Assembly (NCBI RefSeq): GCF_026967935.1
Contig: NZ_JAPVBL010000005.1
Location: forward strand, 62,001 to 126,000
Source of the DNA: Modestobacter sp. VKM Ac-2982
Lineage (GTDB): Bacteria; Actinomycetota; Actinomycetes; Mycobacteriales; Geodermatophilaceae
Length of the DNA: 64,000 nt
Direction: 5' to 3'
Shown here: piece after piece, positions 16,144-24,720 of the stretch
Numbering within the stretch: the stretch's first letter is position 1
Layout: each line of letters starts with the position of its first letter
Program-made: the position numbers and the translations under genes
Notes under the pieces: generated by a model
What the model was told of the DNA's origin: nothing
What the model saw: only the letters and a program-made list of their open reading frames with translations
Database searches by the model: none

Positions 16144-18075
16144 GTGACGAGCACCGCCCCACCGCCGAAGTCCGCGACCGCCCCGCCCACGGACGCCTGG
16201 GGCATCGACGCCAGCTGGCTCGACGCCCTCGACGAGGAGCACACCGTCGCGCAGTCGACGATCGACCGGCTGCGGGAGGTGATCGGCACCCCACCCGCGG
16301 ACCTGCCGGACCGCGCCCCGATCGTCGCCCGGCCCGGGGACGCCCTGGAGGTCGACCTCGCCGACGTCGAGTGCGAGGACGGGCGGACCCGCCAGATCGA
16401 CGGCGAGCTGCCCGAGGACTTCCCGCTCGGCTACCACCGGCTGCGCACCCCCGACGGCCGGGAGCGCCGGCTGATCGTCTCCCCCGGGCGCTGCTGGCTG
16501 CCCGAGGGCTGGCGGGCCTGGGGCTGGGCGGTGCAGCTCTACGCCACCCGCGGCCGGGAGAGCTGGGGCATCGGCGACCTCGGCGACCTGCGCACCGTGC
16601 GCGAGCTCGCCCAGGCACAGGGCGCGGGCTTCGTGCTGGTCAACCCGCTGCACGCGGTGGCCCCGACGCCGGGCCAGGAGGACAGCCCCTACCTGCCGGC
16701 CACCCGCCGGTTCCGCAACCCGGTCTACCTGCGGATCGCCGAGGTGCCCGGCGCCGACGCGGTCGACGTGGAGGCCGACGCCGGGCGGGCGCTCAACGAC
16801 GGCGAGCTCATCGACCGCGACGCCATCTGGGCGCTCAAGCGCCGGGTGCTCCAGCGGGTCTTCGACGCCGGGGTCGACGAGGGTCCCTTCCGCGACTGGT
16901 GGTGGCACGAGGGCCAGCCGCTGATGGACTGGGCCACCTGGTGCGCGATCGCCGACGAGCACGGCCCCGACTGGCACACCTGGCCCGAGCCGCTCCGCGA
17001 CCCCCGCGGCGCCGCGGTGGCCGACTTCGTGGCCGGCCACGACCGGGAGATCGCCTTCCACGCCTGGCTGCAGTGGCTGCTCGACGTCCAGCTGCGGGCG
17101 GCCACCGAGGGCACCACCGTGATCCAGGACCTGCCGATCGGGGTGGCCGGCGGCGGTGCGGACGCCTGGGCCTGGCAGGACGTGCTGGCGCAGGGCGTGA
17201 GCGTCGGCGCCCCGCCGGACGCCTTCAACAGCCAGGGCCAGGACTGGGGTTCACCCCCGCTGGTGCCCTGGCGGCTGCAGGCCGCCGACTACGAGCCGTT
17301 CATCCAGTCGATCCGGGCGACCATGGCCGGCGCCGGCGGCCTGCGGGTCGACCACGTGATGGGCCTCTTCCGGCTGTGGTGGGTGCCGTCCGACGGCTCC
17401 GCCGCCGAGGGCGCCTACGTCCGCTACCCGCACGAGGACATGCTCGACATCGTCGCGCTGGAGAGCCACCGCGCGCAGGCGATCGTCGTCGGCGAGGACC
17501 TGGGCACCGTCGAGGACGGCGTCCGGGAGGCGATGGCCGAGCACGGGATCCTCTCCTACCGGCTGCTGTGGTTCGAGGACGACGAGCCCGCCCAGTGGCC
17601 GGCCGAGGCGATGGCCGCGATCACCACCCACGACCTGCCGACGGTGGCCGGGCTGTGGACCGGGTCGGACCTGGCCGAGCAGCGGGAACGCGGGCTGGGC
17701 ACCGAGGAGGAGCTGCTGCGCGGCCGCGCCTCGCTGCTGGAGCACCTGGACTTCATCGCCGAGGACGCCACCCCGGCGGAGGCGGTGGAGGCGGCCCACC
17801 GGCAGCTGGCCACGGCGCCCTCGACCCTGCTCTCGGCGACGCTGGACGACGCGCTCGCCGAGGAGCGCCGGCCGAACATGCCCGGCGCGAACGAACGGCC
17901 CAACTGGTGCCTGCCGCTGCCGGTGCCCACCGAGGAGCTGGCCGCACACCCCGGCGTCCAGGCCGTCGCGGGCGTGCTGAACGCGGGGCTGCACCCGGTC
18001 ACCACCAAGGGCAAGGTCAAGAGCGGGAAGCGCAGCAAGAGCACCGGCCGGAGCACCCGCACCAAGCACAGGTGA
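16144..18075 (+). CDS. malQ: 4-alpha-glucanotransferase (amylomaltase)
   Basis: A 643-residue GH77 enzyme that transfers alpha-1,4-glucan segments between maltodextrins (maltose/glycogen metabolism). Active-site regions: LRVDHVMGLF (nucleophile Asp), VVGEDLGTV (acid/base Glu) and TTHDLPT (transition-state Asp). Also ESWGIGDLGDL and NPLHA. An N-terminal ~100-residue extension precedes the barrel, as in actinobacterial MalQ. The last ~22 residues are unusually Lys/Arg/Ser-rich (KGKVKSGKRSK...). GTG 16144 has GAGG upstream. It ends at a strong hairpin. Confidence 0.92.
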   Translation: MTSTAPPPKSATAPPTDAWGIDASWLDALDEEHTVAQSTIDRLREVIGTPPADLPDRAPIVARPGDALEVDLADVECEDGRTRQIDGELPEDFPLGYHRLRTPDGRERRLIVSPGRCWLPEGWRAWGWAVQLYATRGRESWGIGDLGDLRTVRELAQAQGAGFVLVNPLHAVAPTPGQEDSPYLPATRRFRNPVYLRIAEVPGADAVDVEADAGRALNDGELIDRDAIWALKRRVLQRVFDAGVDEGPFRDWWWHEGQPLMDWATWCAIADEHGPDWHTWPEPLRDPRGAAVADFVAGHDREIAFHAWLQWLLDVQLRAATEGTTVIQDLPIGVAGGGADAWAWQDVLAQGVSVGAPPDAFNSQGQDWGSPPLVPWRLQAADYEPFIQSIRATMAGAGGLRVDHVMGLFRLWWVPSDGSAAEGAYVRYPHEDMLDIVALESHRAQAIVVGEDLGTVEDGVREAMAEHGILSYRLLWFEDDEPAQWPAEAMAAITTHDLPTVAGLWTGSDLAEQRERGLGTEEELLRGRASLLEHLDFIAEDATPAEAVEAAHRQLATAPSTLLSATLDDALAEERRPNMPGANERPNWCLPLPVPTEELAAHPGVQAVAGVLNAGLHPVTTKGKVKSGKRSKSTGRSTRTKHR

Positions 18076-18083
18076 GCCGAGAC

Positions 18084-18128
18084 CGGGCTGGTGGCTGCCT
18101 CGACCCTCGCGAGACAGCCACCAGCCCG
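18084..18128. terminator. Bidirectional terminator between malQ and a hydrolase gene
   Basis: A 14-bp perfect stem (CGGGCTGGTGGCTG with its complement at 18115-18128) and a 17-nt loop, placed between convergent genes. No U-tract follows in either direction. Confidence 0.75.
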
Positions 18129-18164
18129 TGGTGATCACCGCCGGGGCACGCGCCCCGGTCGTCA

Positions 18165-18986
18165 TCAGCTCTGGATGAACTCCAGCAGGTCGGCGTTGAT
18201 GGTGGCGGCCTGGGTGGTCGGCATGCCGTGCGGGAAGCCGGCGTAGGTCTTCAGCGTCCCGTTCGGCAGCAGCTCGGCCGACAGCGGAGCGGAGTCCGCG
18301 TAGGGCACGACCTGGTCGTCGTCGCCGTGCATGACCAGCACCGGCACCGTGATCTTCTTCAGGTCGTCGGTGAAGTCGGTCTGGGAGAACGCGACGACGC
18401 CGTCGTGGTGGGCCTTGACCCCGCCCGTCATCCCCTGGCGCCACCAGTTCTGGATCAGCCCCTCGACCGGTTCCACGCCCGGCCGGTTGAACCCGTAGAA
18501 CGGCCCGGCCGGCAGGTCGCGGTAGAACTGCGCCCGATTGGTGGCCACCTGCTCCTGGATGCCGTCGAAGACGCTCTGCGGCAGCCCGCCGGGATTGGCG
18601 TCGGTCTGCACCATGATCGGCGGCACCGCGCTGATCAGGACCGCCTTGGCGACCCGGTCCTCGCCGTGCCGGGCGAGGTAGCGGACGACCTCGCCGCCGC
18701 CGGTCGAGTGGCCCACGTGCACCGCGTCGTGCAGGTCGAGGTGGGCGGTGAGCGCGGCCAGGTCGTCGGCGTAGTGGTCCATGTCGTGCCCGTCGGCGAC
18801 CTGGGTCGAGCGGCCGTGCCCCCGGCGGTCGTGCGCGATGACGCGGTAGCCGCGCTGCACGAAGAACATCAGCTGGGCGTCCCAGTCGTCCGACGACAGC
18901 GGCCAGCCGTGGCTGAACACGATCGGCTGACCGGTCCCCCAGTCCTTGTAGTACGTCTCGATGCCGTCGTGGTCCAGGACGGGCAT
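18165..18986 (-). CDS. Alpha/beta hydrolase, non-heme chloroperoxidase/esterase type
   Basis: A 273-residue alpha/beta-hydrolase, a length typical of the cofactor-free chloroperoxidase/aryl-esterase family. Features: oxyanion region [13 protein letters not shown], nucleophile elbow [18 protein letters not shown] with the acid, and FPHGMPTT carrying the catalytic His. The family hydrolyses esters and can perform perhydrolysis. No signal peptide is seen, so it is cytoplasmic. ATG 18986 has GGAGGAG upstream. An AraC-type regulator is encoded divergently 203 bp away and may control it. Confidence 0.88.
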   Translation of the reverse strand: MPVLDHDGIETYYKDWGTGQPIVFSHGWPLSSDDWDAQLMFFVQRGYRVIAHDRRGHGRSTQVADGHDMDHYADDLAALTAHLDLHDAVHVGHSTGGGEVVRYLARHGEDRVAKAVLISAVPPIMVQTDANPGGLPQSVFDGIQEQVATNRAQFYRDLPAGPFYGFNRPGVEPVEGLIQNWWRQGMTGGVKAHHDGVVAFSQTDFTDDLKKITVPVLVMHGDDDQVVPYADSAPLSAELLPNGTLKTYAGFPHGMPTTQAATINADLLEFIQS

Positions 18987-19189
18987 GGCGTCTCCTCCAT
19001 CGGTGCTGCGGTGGGTGGCGGTCAGCACGCTAGGGACGACGACGCCCCGGGACTGTGCCCTCGGTGCCCGGTGCTGGCCCCTGGGTGCCGACCCACCCCG
19101 GGGCGGACCCCCTTCCCCCGCAGCCGGTCGGGGCGACAGGATGTCGGCGCCCGCGGCAGCGTCGCCGACCACCCGAACAGGGAGGCGCG

Positions 19190-20170
19190 ATGGTCACGCT
19201 CCTGGACAGCCGGCAGCTCACCGGCGCCGACCGCCGCCCGGCCGCGGTGGTCGCGCGACTGCAGGCCGGCATGAGCTCCCGGGTGCGGCTGCGCGAGCCG
19301 GCAGCATCCGTGCAGGTGCGGCTGGACGCCTGGCAGCTCGGCGGACTGCCGGTGCTGCGCGCCGACGTCGTCGGCCCGCTGGTGGTCAGCCGCCGCCGAC
19401 CCCCGGCGGACACCCCGCCGGTGCTGTCGCTCTACGTGCAGGAGCGTGGCACCGGCCAGCACGAGCAGGGCGGACGACGCCGCGCACTGCCGCCCGGCAG
19501 CCTCACGGTCACCGACGTCACCTCCCCGTACGACTTCTGCTGGGGCGGCACCGAGGGTGCGGGCAGCGCCCTGCAGGTCCCGGTCGCCCGCCTCGGGCTG
19601 TCGGTGGACGTCGTGCGGCGGGCGGCGCCGTACGCGCCGGAGAGCCCGCTGTACGAGCTGGTCCGGGCGCACGTCGCCCAGGTGACCCGGGACGCCGAGC
19701 GGCTGGCCGCCGACCCGGGGTGGCCGGCGCTGTCCGTGGCCACCGTCGAGCTGGTGCGGGCGCTCCTCGTCTCCGCCGACGGCGCCGGCGGGACGGTGCC
19801 GGGTGAGAGCCTGCTGCCCCGCATCCGCACCTGGGTGGGCCAGCACCTGACCGACCCCGACCTCGACGCCGCCCGCATCGCGGCCGAGCACGCGGTCAGC
19901 GTCCGCCAGCTCTACCGACTGTGCTCGGCGGCCGGGTTCAGCCTGGAGCAGTGGGTCATCGACCAGCGCCTGGAGGGCGCCCGCGCGGAGCTGGCGCGAC
20001 CCGGCGGCCGACCGATCGCCGCCGTCGCCCGGTCGTGGGGCTTCGGCGACCCGTCGCACTTCAGCCGCCGGTTCCGCGCCGCCTTCGGCACCACACCCCG
20101 GGAATGGCGCGCCCAGCGCCCGCCCACCCCTTCCGGCGCCCCCGCCCCCGCCCCCGCCCGCACTGAGTGA
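19190..20170 (+). CDS. AraC-family transcriptional regulator
   Basis: A 326-residue protein. The N-terminal ~200 residues look like the AraC-binding-like (cupin-type) domain ([28 protein letters not shown]). The C-terminus carries both AraC helix-turn-helices: [24 protein letters not shown] and [33 protein letters not shown] Pro/Ala-rich tail follows. ATG 19190 is preceded by GGGAGGCGCG. It is divergent from the hydrolase, which is its most probable target; the inducer is unknown. Confidence 0.9.
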   Translation: MVTLLDSRQLTGADRRPAAVVARLQAGMSSRVRLREPAASVQVRLDAWQLGGLPVLRADVVGPLVVSRRRPPADTPPVLSLYVQERGTGQHEQGGRRRALPPGSLTVTDVTSPYDFCWGGTEGAGSALQVPVARLGLSVDVVRRAAPYAPESPLYELVRAHVAQVTRDAERLAADPGWPALSVATVELVRALLVSADGAGGTVPGESLLPRIRTWVGQHLTDPDLDAARIAAEHAVSVRQLYRLCSAAGFSLEQWVIDQRLEGARAELARPGGRPIAAVARSWGFGDPSHFSRRFRAAFGTTPREWRAQRPPTPSGAPAPAPARTE

Positions 20171-20212
20171 CAGCTGAGCGGGGATCCCGGCGCCGGGAAG
20201 CCCGCTCAGCTG
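20171..20212. terminator. Terminator after the AraC-type gene
   Basis: A 12-bp perfect stem, CAGCTGAGCGGG (20171-20182) with CCCGCTCAGCTG (20201-20212). The loop itself contains the palindrome CCCGGCGCCGGG. It starts right after the stop codon. Confidence 0.7.
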
Positions 20213-20237
20213 CCACTCGGCGCGAGCAGGGCGCTGG

Positions 20238-20253
20238 TCGAACGTGTGTTCGA
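20238..20253. promoter_or_regulatory. LexA (SOS) box
   Basis: TCGAACGTGTGTTCGA is a perfect palindromic match to the actinobacterial LexA operator TCGAAC-N4-GTTCGA. It ends 20 bp before the GTG start of the small protein at 20274, a normal position for a repressor site over a promoter. Confidence 0.8.
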
Positions 20254-20273
20254 TCTCGTGCGAGGATGAGCGG

Positions 20274-20627
20274 GTGGCCGGGGGGATGCAGCGCGGGCGG
20301 CACGGCGGGTCGCTGGCCGACCGCGCCGCCCGCTCCGGGGTGCCGGCTCCCCCACCGGAGCCGCCTGCCCCGCCGGAGCCGCCTGCCCCACCGGAGCCGC
20401 CTGCCCCACCGGCTGCCGAGGCCCGACGTCCGGCGGGCACCGGGCACGGCCGGCACTGCTGGGTGCAGGACCCGCCCGACGCACCCGGCACCTGGCCGGG
20501 GCTGCTGGTGGAGTGGCGGCAGCGGGAGGACGGCTGGCACGGCCGGGTCGCCTACACCGTCGTCGGCGCGCACGGCCCGGTGCTGGTCGAGGCCTGGCTG
20601 CCCGCTGGGCAGCTCAGCCAGGGCTGA
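20274..20627 (+). CDS. Small SOS-controlled protein, unknown function
   Basis: A 117-residue protein. A basic N-terminus (QRGRHGGSLADRAARSG) leads into a Pro/Glu repeat (PPEPPA three times), then a compact conserved-looking C-terminal part: HCWVQDPPDAPGTWPGLLVEW, GWHGRVAYTV and LVEAWLPA. GTG 20274 has GCGAGG at a suitable distance, and the perfect LexA box upstream marks it as a DNA-damage gene. From memory, small proteins with the HCWV..PGLL.EWR..GW.GRV..V signature occur near dnaE2/imuB mutasome genes in actinobacteria. I cannot verify this, and no such genes are in this window. Confidence 0.75.
   Translation: MAGGMQRGRHGGSLADRAARSGVPAPPPEPPAPPEPPAPPEPPAPPAAEARRPAGTGHGRHCWVQDPPDAPGTWPGLLVEWRQREDGWHGRVAYTVVGAHGPVLVEAWLPAGQLSQG
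20353..20406 (+). repeat. Three 18-bp tandem repeats inside the SOS-controlled gene
   Basis: Three copies of CRCCGGAGCCGCCTGCCC, differing at one base, encode the PPEPPA repeats. A copy-number-variable linker is likely. Confidence 0.8.
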
Positions 20628-20633
20628 CCCCCT

Positions 20634-20639
20634 ACCGTG
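20634..20639 (+). promoter_or_regulatory. Leaderless-type -10 element
   Basis: TACCGT lies 6 nt before ATG 20646, and there is no Shine-Dalgarno sequence. This matches the TANNNT leaderless pattern seen elsewhere in the window. Confidence 0.45.
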
Positions 20640-20645
20640 CGCGGC

Positions 20646-21035
20646 ATGACGGAAGAGCAGGATCAGCCGGTCGTCCGCGCCCAGGGCCGGCCGGACGGCA
20701 GGGACCTGCCGGTCATCGGGGCCCCGCCGCACCCCGGGGATCACCACCCCGGCTTCGGCGTCCGGTGGGTCGAGGGCGGCGCCCTCCTCGCGGTGACCAC
20801 CTGGGGCAGCAGCAGCCATCCCACCGTGCCCCGGACCGCGCGGGTGCAGGACGGCGAGCTGACGCTGACGATCGGCCGGCGGGAGACCGCCCCGCTCCCC
20901 CCGGGCTCCGTCGACGTGATGACCGCGGACCTGGCCTCGCACACGACGCTGATCGAGCCGCCGGCCGGGCTGGACCCGCACACGCGGACCCGGGTGCACG
21001 TCGGCGAGCAGACCGTGGAGCTGCCCCCCGTTTGA
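20646..21035 (+). CDS. Conserved-looking small soluble protein, unknown function
   Basis: A 129-residue acidic, mostly beta-type sequence with motifs HPGFGVRWVEGGALLAVTTWGSSSHP and a C-terminal RTRVHVGEQTVELPPV. No signal peptide, membrane segment, metal motif or known catalytic signature is visible, and I do not recognise the family. ATG 20646 is favoured because a -10 hexamer lies 6 nt upstream. It starts 19 bp after the SOS-box gene, so read-through from that promoter is also possible. Confidence 0.65.
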   Translation: MTEEQDQPVVRAQGRPDGRDLPVIGAPPHPGDHHPGFGVRWVEGGALLAVTTWGSSSHPTVPRTARVQDGELTLTIGRRETAPLPPGSVDVMTADLASHTTLIEPPAGLDPHTRTRVHVGEQTVELPPV

Positions 21036-21107
21036 GGGGACGCCGCCACGGGATACCGGGGAGGGGGAGCCGCCCGGAGCCGCCGGGCCACGAGAGCGGA
21101 GGACGCG

Positions 21108-21311
21108 ATGACCAGCCCGCACGACGAGCCGACGCTCGACGACGTGATGACCCCCGAGGAGCCGGCCCCCCGGGACCGCACCGAGCACGCCAAGGACCCG
21201 CACCTGTCCGACGAGGTGCTCGAGCACCGCACCGAGCTCGAACGCCAGGCGGTGCAGTCCGACGACGCTGACCCGGCCGGCGCCTACGAGCACGACGCCA
21301 CCGAGGGCTGA
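21108..21311 (+). CDS. Small acidic protein, unknown function
   Basis: A 67-residue strongly acidic hydrophilic protein (DEPTLDDVMTPEEPAP, HLSDEVLEHRTELERQAVQ) that is probably largely disordered with one helix. The ATG is preceded by GCGGAGGACG, a good ribosome site. It is followed by a strong bidirectional hairpin. Nothing suggests a specific function. Confidence 0.6.
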   Translation: MTSPHDEPTLDDVMTPEEPAPRDRTEHAKDPHLSDEVLEHRTELERQAVQSDDADPAGAYEHDATEG

Positions 21312-21338
21312 GCAAGCAGGGCCTGAGCCGACCGGCTC

Positions 21339-21385
21339 CGACGAGGGCGGCGCACCCGGGACCACCCGGGGCGCCGCCCTCGTCG
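21339..21385. terminator. Bidirectional terminator
   Basis: A 15-bp perfect stem (CGACGAGGGCGGCGC, 21339-21353, with 21371-21385). Inside it a second CCCGGG/CCCGGG stem has an ACCA loop. It separates the small acidic protein gene from the convergent MFS gene. Confidence 0.8.
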
Positions 21386-21407
21386 CGTCCGGGTCAGGGC
21401 GTCCGGG

Positions 21408-22619
21408 TCAGGGCTGCAGCGAGCGGGTGCGGCCGAGCGCACCGGTGAGCACCAGGGCTGCGAGCGCACACCCGCCGGCGAGCAGCACGACCCCGGGCCA
21501 GCCGGCGTCCTGCCAGGCCCGGCCGGCCAGCGTGCCGCCCACCGAGGAGCCGACGTAGTACCAGAACGAGTACAGCGAGGCCGCCTGACCGACCGGTCGG
21601 CCGCCCAGCTGGGCCCGCGCCGCGACCCAGCCGCTGGCCACGCCGTGGGCGGCGAAGAACCCGACGGTCAGCACGCACAGCCCCAGGACGACGCACCACA
21701 GCGGCGTCGGCAGGGTCAGCGCGATCCCCGCCGCCATCAGCGCCACGGCGCCGGGCACCACCACCCGCCGTCCCAGCCGGTCGGCCAGCCAGCCGGCGGT
21801 CGGTGAGCTCGCCGAACCGAGCAGGTAGGCCAGGAACACCAGCCCGGCCACCGCGGGCGTCAGCGAGTAGGGCTCGGACTCCAGCCGGAACGTGCCGGCG
21901 TTGTACACGGCGACGAACCCGCCCATCAGCAGCGCGGCCAGCCCGTACAGCGCCAGCAGCGCCGGGTCGGTGAAGGCCGCGCCCAGCTGGCGGAGCAGCC
22001 GCCCCTGCCGGAGCAGCGGGGTGAACCGGCGGGCGGGGGGCAGCAGCAGCCGGACGGCGACCGCGCAGCCGACGGCCACCACGGCCGCACCGCCCAACGC
22101 CGTCCGCCAGCCGCCCAGCTCGGTGAGGACACCGGTGAGCAACCGGCCGGACAGGCCGCCGATCGCGGTGCCGCTGACGTAGAGCCCGATCGCCCGCGAG
22201 CTCATCGCCGGGTGCAGCTCCTCGCGCAGGTAGGCCACCGCCACGGCGGGCAGTCCGGCCAGGGCGAACCCCTGCAGCCCGCGGAGCACCAGCAGCGCCT
22301 CCCACCCGGGGGCCAGCGCGATCAGCACCGCGAGCAGTGCCGCGGCGGCGAGGCTGGCGTGGAGGATGCCGGTGCGGCCGCGGCGGTCCGACAGGGGCCC
22401 GAGCACCAGCAGGCCCACGGCCAGCGCGGCGGTGCTGACCGAGATGACCAGGGTCGAGGCCGCCGGGGTCACACCGAAGGAACGGCTGAACTCCGGCAGC
22501 AGCGCCTGCGGGGCGTACAGGCTGACGAAGACGGCGATGCCGGCGAGGAAGACGGCGGTCGCGGCCCGGCGGAAGGCGGGCTCACCGGACCGGTGGCCCG
22601 GCCACTCCCCCGTCGTCAC
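21408..22619 (-). CDS. MFS transporter (YnfM/arabinose-efflux-like)
   Basis: A 403-residue 12-helix major facilitator. FVSLYAPQALLPEFSRSFGVTP in helix 1, LGPLSDRRGRTGIL as the A-motif loop 2-3, and FALAGLPAVAVAYLREE in helix 4 are typical of the YnfM-like drug/sugar efflux branch. Start GTG 22619, with no strong ribosome site. The substrate is unknown and no regulator is adjacent. A Mur-ligase-like gene lies 45 bp upstream on the same strand. Confidence 0.85.
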   Translation of the reverse strand: MTTGEWPGHRSGEPAFRRAATAVFLAGIAVFVSLYAPQALLPEFSRSFGVTPAASTLVISVSTAALAVGLLVLGPLSDRRGRTGILHASLAAAALLAVLIALAPGWEALLVLRGLQGFALAGLPAVAVAYLREELHPAMSSRAIGLYVSGTAIGGLSGRLLTGVLTELGGWRTALGGAAVVAVGCAVAVRLLLPPARRFTPLLRQGRLLRQLGAAFTDPALLALYGLAALLMGGFVAVYNAGTFRLESEPYSLTPAVAGLVFLAYLLGSASSPTAGWLADRLGRRVVVPGAVALMAAGIALTLPTPLWCVVLGLCVLTVGFFAAHGVASGWVAARAQLGGRPVGQAASLYSFWYYVGSSVGGTLAGRAWQDAGWPGVVLLAGGCALAALVLTGALGRTRSLQP

Positions 22620-22664
22620 GCCCGGGAGCCTGCCCGTGTGGAGCTCGGCACCCAGCGCGGGGGG

Positions 22665-24182
22665 TCAACAGGCCTGCTCGTCCACCAGCTCGGCGGCCCG
22701 GGAGTCCAGCGCCTCCTGCGCCACCCCGGCGTCGTCGAACGGCACGGGGGCACCGTCGTCGGTCAGCGTGGTCTCGTGGCCGCGACCGACGACGAGCACC
22801 ACGTCCCGGCTGCCGGCGGCCGCCACGGCGGCGGTGATCGCCTCCCGGCGGTCCAGCACGGTGTGCACGGTCGCGGTGCTGCCGATCAGCCCGACCCGCA
22901 GCTCCTCGACGATCGCCTCCGGGCGCTCCCCGTGACTGCCCTCGTTGGTCAGCCACACCACGTCCGCGGCGCGGGCGGAGACGCCGAGCCCCTGGCGCTT
23001 GTACCGGTCGCGGCGTCCGCGTGCCCCGAGCACCAGGTGCACCTGGCCGCCGGGGCCGGTGAGGTCGCGGGCGGTCTGCACGGCGGCGGCCAGCGCCCGA
23101 GGGGTGTGGGCGTAGTCGACGACGACGAGCGGCCCACCCGGCTCGCGCAGCAGGGTGTTGCGCCCCGCCGGTGCCGCGGTCGCGGCCAGGCCCGCGGCGA
23201 TGGTCTCCGGCGCCAGCCCGAGCGAGCGACCGGTCGCCCAGGCGGCGGCGATGTTGCCCACGTGCACCCGGCCGACCAGCGGCGAGCAGACCCAGTGCCG
23301 CCCGCCGTCGTCCTCGACGACCAGGCTGGTGCCGTCCGCGCCGGTGCGCCAGGCCAGCACCCGGACGTCGGCCGGCTCCCCCGGCCGGGTGGCCACCCGG
23401 GTCACCGGCACCCGCGCCTGGTCGGCCAGCCGGCGTCCCCACGGGTCGTCGACCACGACGACGGCGCTGTCGGTGCGCTCCGGGGTGAACAGCAGCGCCT
23501 TGCTCGCCCAGTACTGCTCGATCGTGCCGTGGTGGTCGAGGTGGTCCTCCTCGAAGCCGGTGAAGACCGCCACCTCGACGTGAACGGCGTCGACCCGGCC
23601 GACGTCCAACGCGATCGACGACGCCTCCACCACCGCGCTGGTCGCGCCTGCGTCGAGCATCCAGCGCAGCAGCCCGTGCAGCTCCGGCGCCTCCGGGGTG
23701 GTCAGCCGGGTGCCGCGGGTCCGACCCGCCACCCGTGCGCCGAGTGTGGTGACCACTCCAGCGCACTCGCCGGCGGCCTCGAGCACGCCGCGCACCAGCG
23801 TGCTGGTCGTCGTCTTGCCGTTGCTCCCGGTCACGCCGACCAGCCGCAGGTGCTCGGCGGGGTCGCCGGCCAGCAGGGCGCCCAGCGGCCCCAGCAGCGC
23901 GCGGACCGACGGCACCAGCAGCTGCGGTGCGTCCAGCGGCAGCGGCCGGTCGACGAGGAGCGCGGCGGCGCCGCGGGCCAGGGCCGACTCGGCGAACCGG
24001 TGTCCGTCGCTGTGCGCCCCGCGCACGCAGGCGAACAGGCAGCCGGGGGTCACCGCCCGGGAGTCGGTGACCAGGTCGTGCAGCAGCAGGTGGTCCTCGC
24101 CGCCGGAGCGGACGACGGGGCCGGCGGCCACGGTGCGGGCACGGGACTCGACGGATGCCCAGGGCACCGCGGGGGGCGACAC
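22665..24182 (-). CDS. Mur ligase family protein (MurE-like paralogue)
   Basis: A ~505-residue three-domain ligase: MurE-type N-domain (LVTDSRAVTPGCLFACVRG), ATP-loop GVTGSNGKTTT (~117-126), EASSIALDVGRVD and FEEDHLDHHGTIEQYWASKALLF with the carbamylated-Lys position, then VVDYAHTPRAL. It would add an amino acid to a UDP-MurNAc-like acceptor. The DNPR motif that selects meso-diaminopimelate in MurE is absent; the segment reads TNEGSHGERPEA. It is not in a dcw cluster. I chose GTG 24182 because TACCGT lies 7 nt upstream. GTG 24221 is an alternative with no ribosome site. Confidence 0.8.
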   Translation of the reverse strand: MSPPAVPWASVESRARTVAAGPVVRSGGEDHLLLHDLVTDSRAVTPGCLFACVRGAHSDGHRFAESALARGAAALLVDRPLPLDAPQLLVPSVRALLGPLGALLAGDPAEHLRLVGVTGSNGKTTTSTLVRGVLEAAGECAGVVTTLGARVAGRTRGTRLTTPEAPELHGLLRWMLDAGATSAVVEASSIALDVGRVDAVHVEVAVFTGFEEDHLDHHGTIEQYWASKALLFTPERTDSAVVVVDDPWGRRLADQARVPVTRVATRPGEPADVRVLAWRTGADGTSLVVEDDGGRHWVCSPLVGRVHVGNIAAAWATGRSLGLAPETIAAGLAATAAPAGRNTLLREPGGPLVVVDYAHTPRALAAAVQTARDLTGPGGQVHLVLGARGRRDRYKRQGLGVSARAADVVWLTNEGSHGERPEAIVEELRVGLIGSTATVHTVLDRREAITAAVAAAGSRDVVLVVGRGHETTLTDDGAPVPFDDAGVAQEALDSRAAELVDEQAC

Positions 24183-24189
24183 CCGGCCG

Positions 24190-24195
24190 ACGGTA
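24190..24195 (-). promoter_or_regulatory. Leaderless-type -10 for the Mur-like gene
   Basis: On the minus strand TACCGT is followed by 7 nt and GTG 24182. The choice of start and promoter support each other, but the longer frame is open. Confidence 0.4.
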
Positions 24196-24285
24196 GGCGA
24201 GGGACCGACACTCGGCAGCACGAGATCCGGTGGCGCGCCACCGTCCCCCTCGCCGACACGCGGGGCGAGCTGGTTGGCTACGGAC

Positions 24286-24711
24286 GTGCCGCAGCTGACC
24301 GCCGAGGACGTCGCCTGCTGGGTGCTGAAGAGCAGCCGGCCGCCGGAGGCGCTGCTCCCCGACTGGCGGCCCGGCGCCGTCGCCGTGCTGGACCGGTGCG
24401 TCCGGCCCTCCTACCGGCTGACGCTGATGACCCCGGGCCGGCCGTGCCTGCTGTGGGTGAGCGGCCGCGACCGGCCCGGGGTGCACGCCCTCGGTGAGCT
24501 GGCCGGGCCGGTGGACGCCGCGGCCCCGGGCGGGCCGGCGGTCGCCGTCCGGTGGACCCGGCTGGCCCACCCGGTGGACCGGGCGGACCTGCTGGCCGAC
24601 CCGGCGACCCGCTCGGCGGAGGTGCTGCGGATGCCGGCGGGGAGCAACCCGTCGTGGCTGTCGCCCGGCCAGTACGCCGCCGTGCTCACCCACGCGGGGG
24701 TCACCGCCTGA
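24286..24711 (+). CDS. Small EVE/PUA-like protein
   Basis: A 141-residue soluble protein. The pattern ACWVLKSSRPP, RPGRPCLLWVSGRD..GVHALGELAG and a C-terminal SPGQYAAVL resembles the EVE domain (PUA-like fold, binding of modified bases), but the match is weak and is my inference. The rest is beta-rich. GTG 24286 is used because the frame opens into the divergent Mur-like gene's upstream region. No ribosome site is visible. It is divergent from the Mur-like ligase by 103 bp. Confidence 0.6.
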   Translation: MPQLTAEDVACWVLKSSRPPEALLPDWRPGAVAVLDRCVRPSYRLTLMTPGRPCLLWVSGRDRPGVHALGELAGPVDAAAPGGPAVAVRWTRLAHPVDRADLLADPATRSAEVLRMPAGSNPSWLSPGQYAAVLTHAGVTA

Positions 24712-24720
24712 CCGAGCTGC

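Noticed and set aside
20353..20406. 18-bp tandem repeats as a CRISPR or regulatory array
   Set aside because: They are in-frame and encode a Pro/Glu linker, with no spacers.
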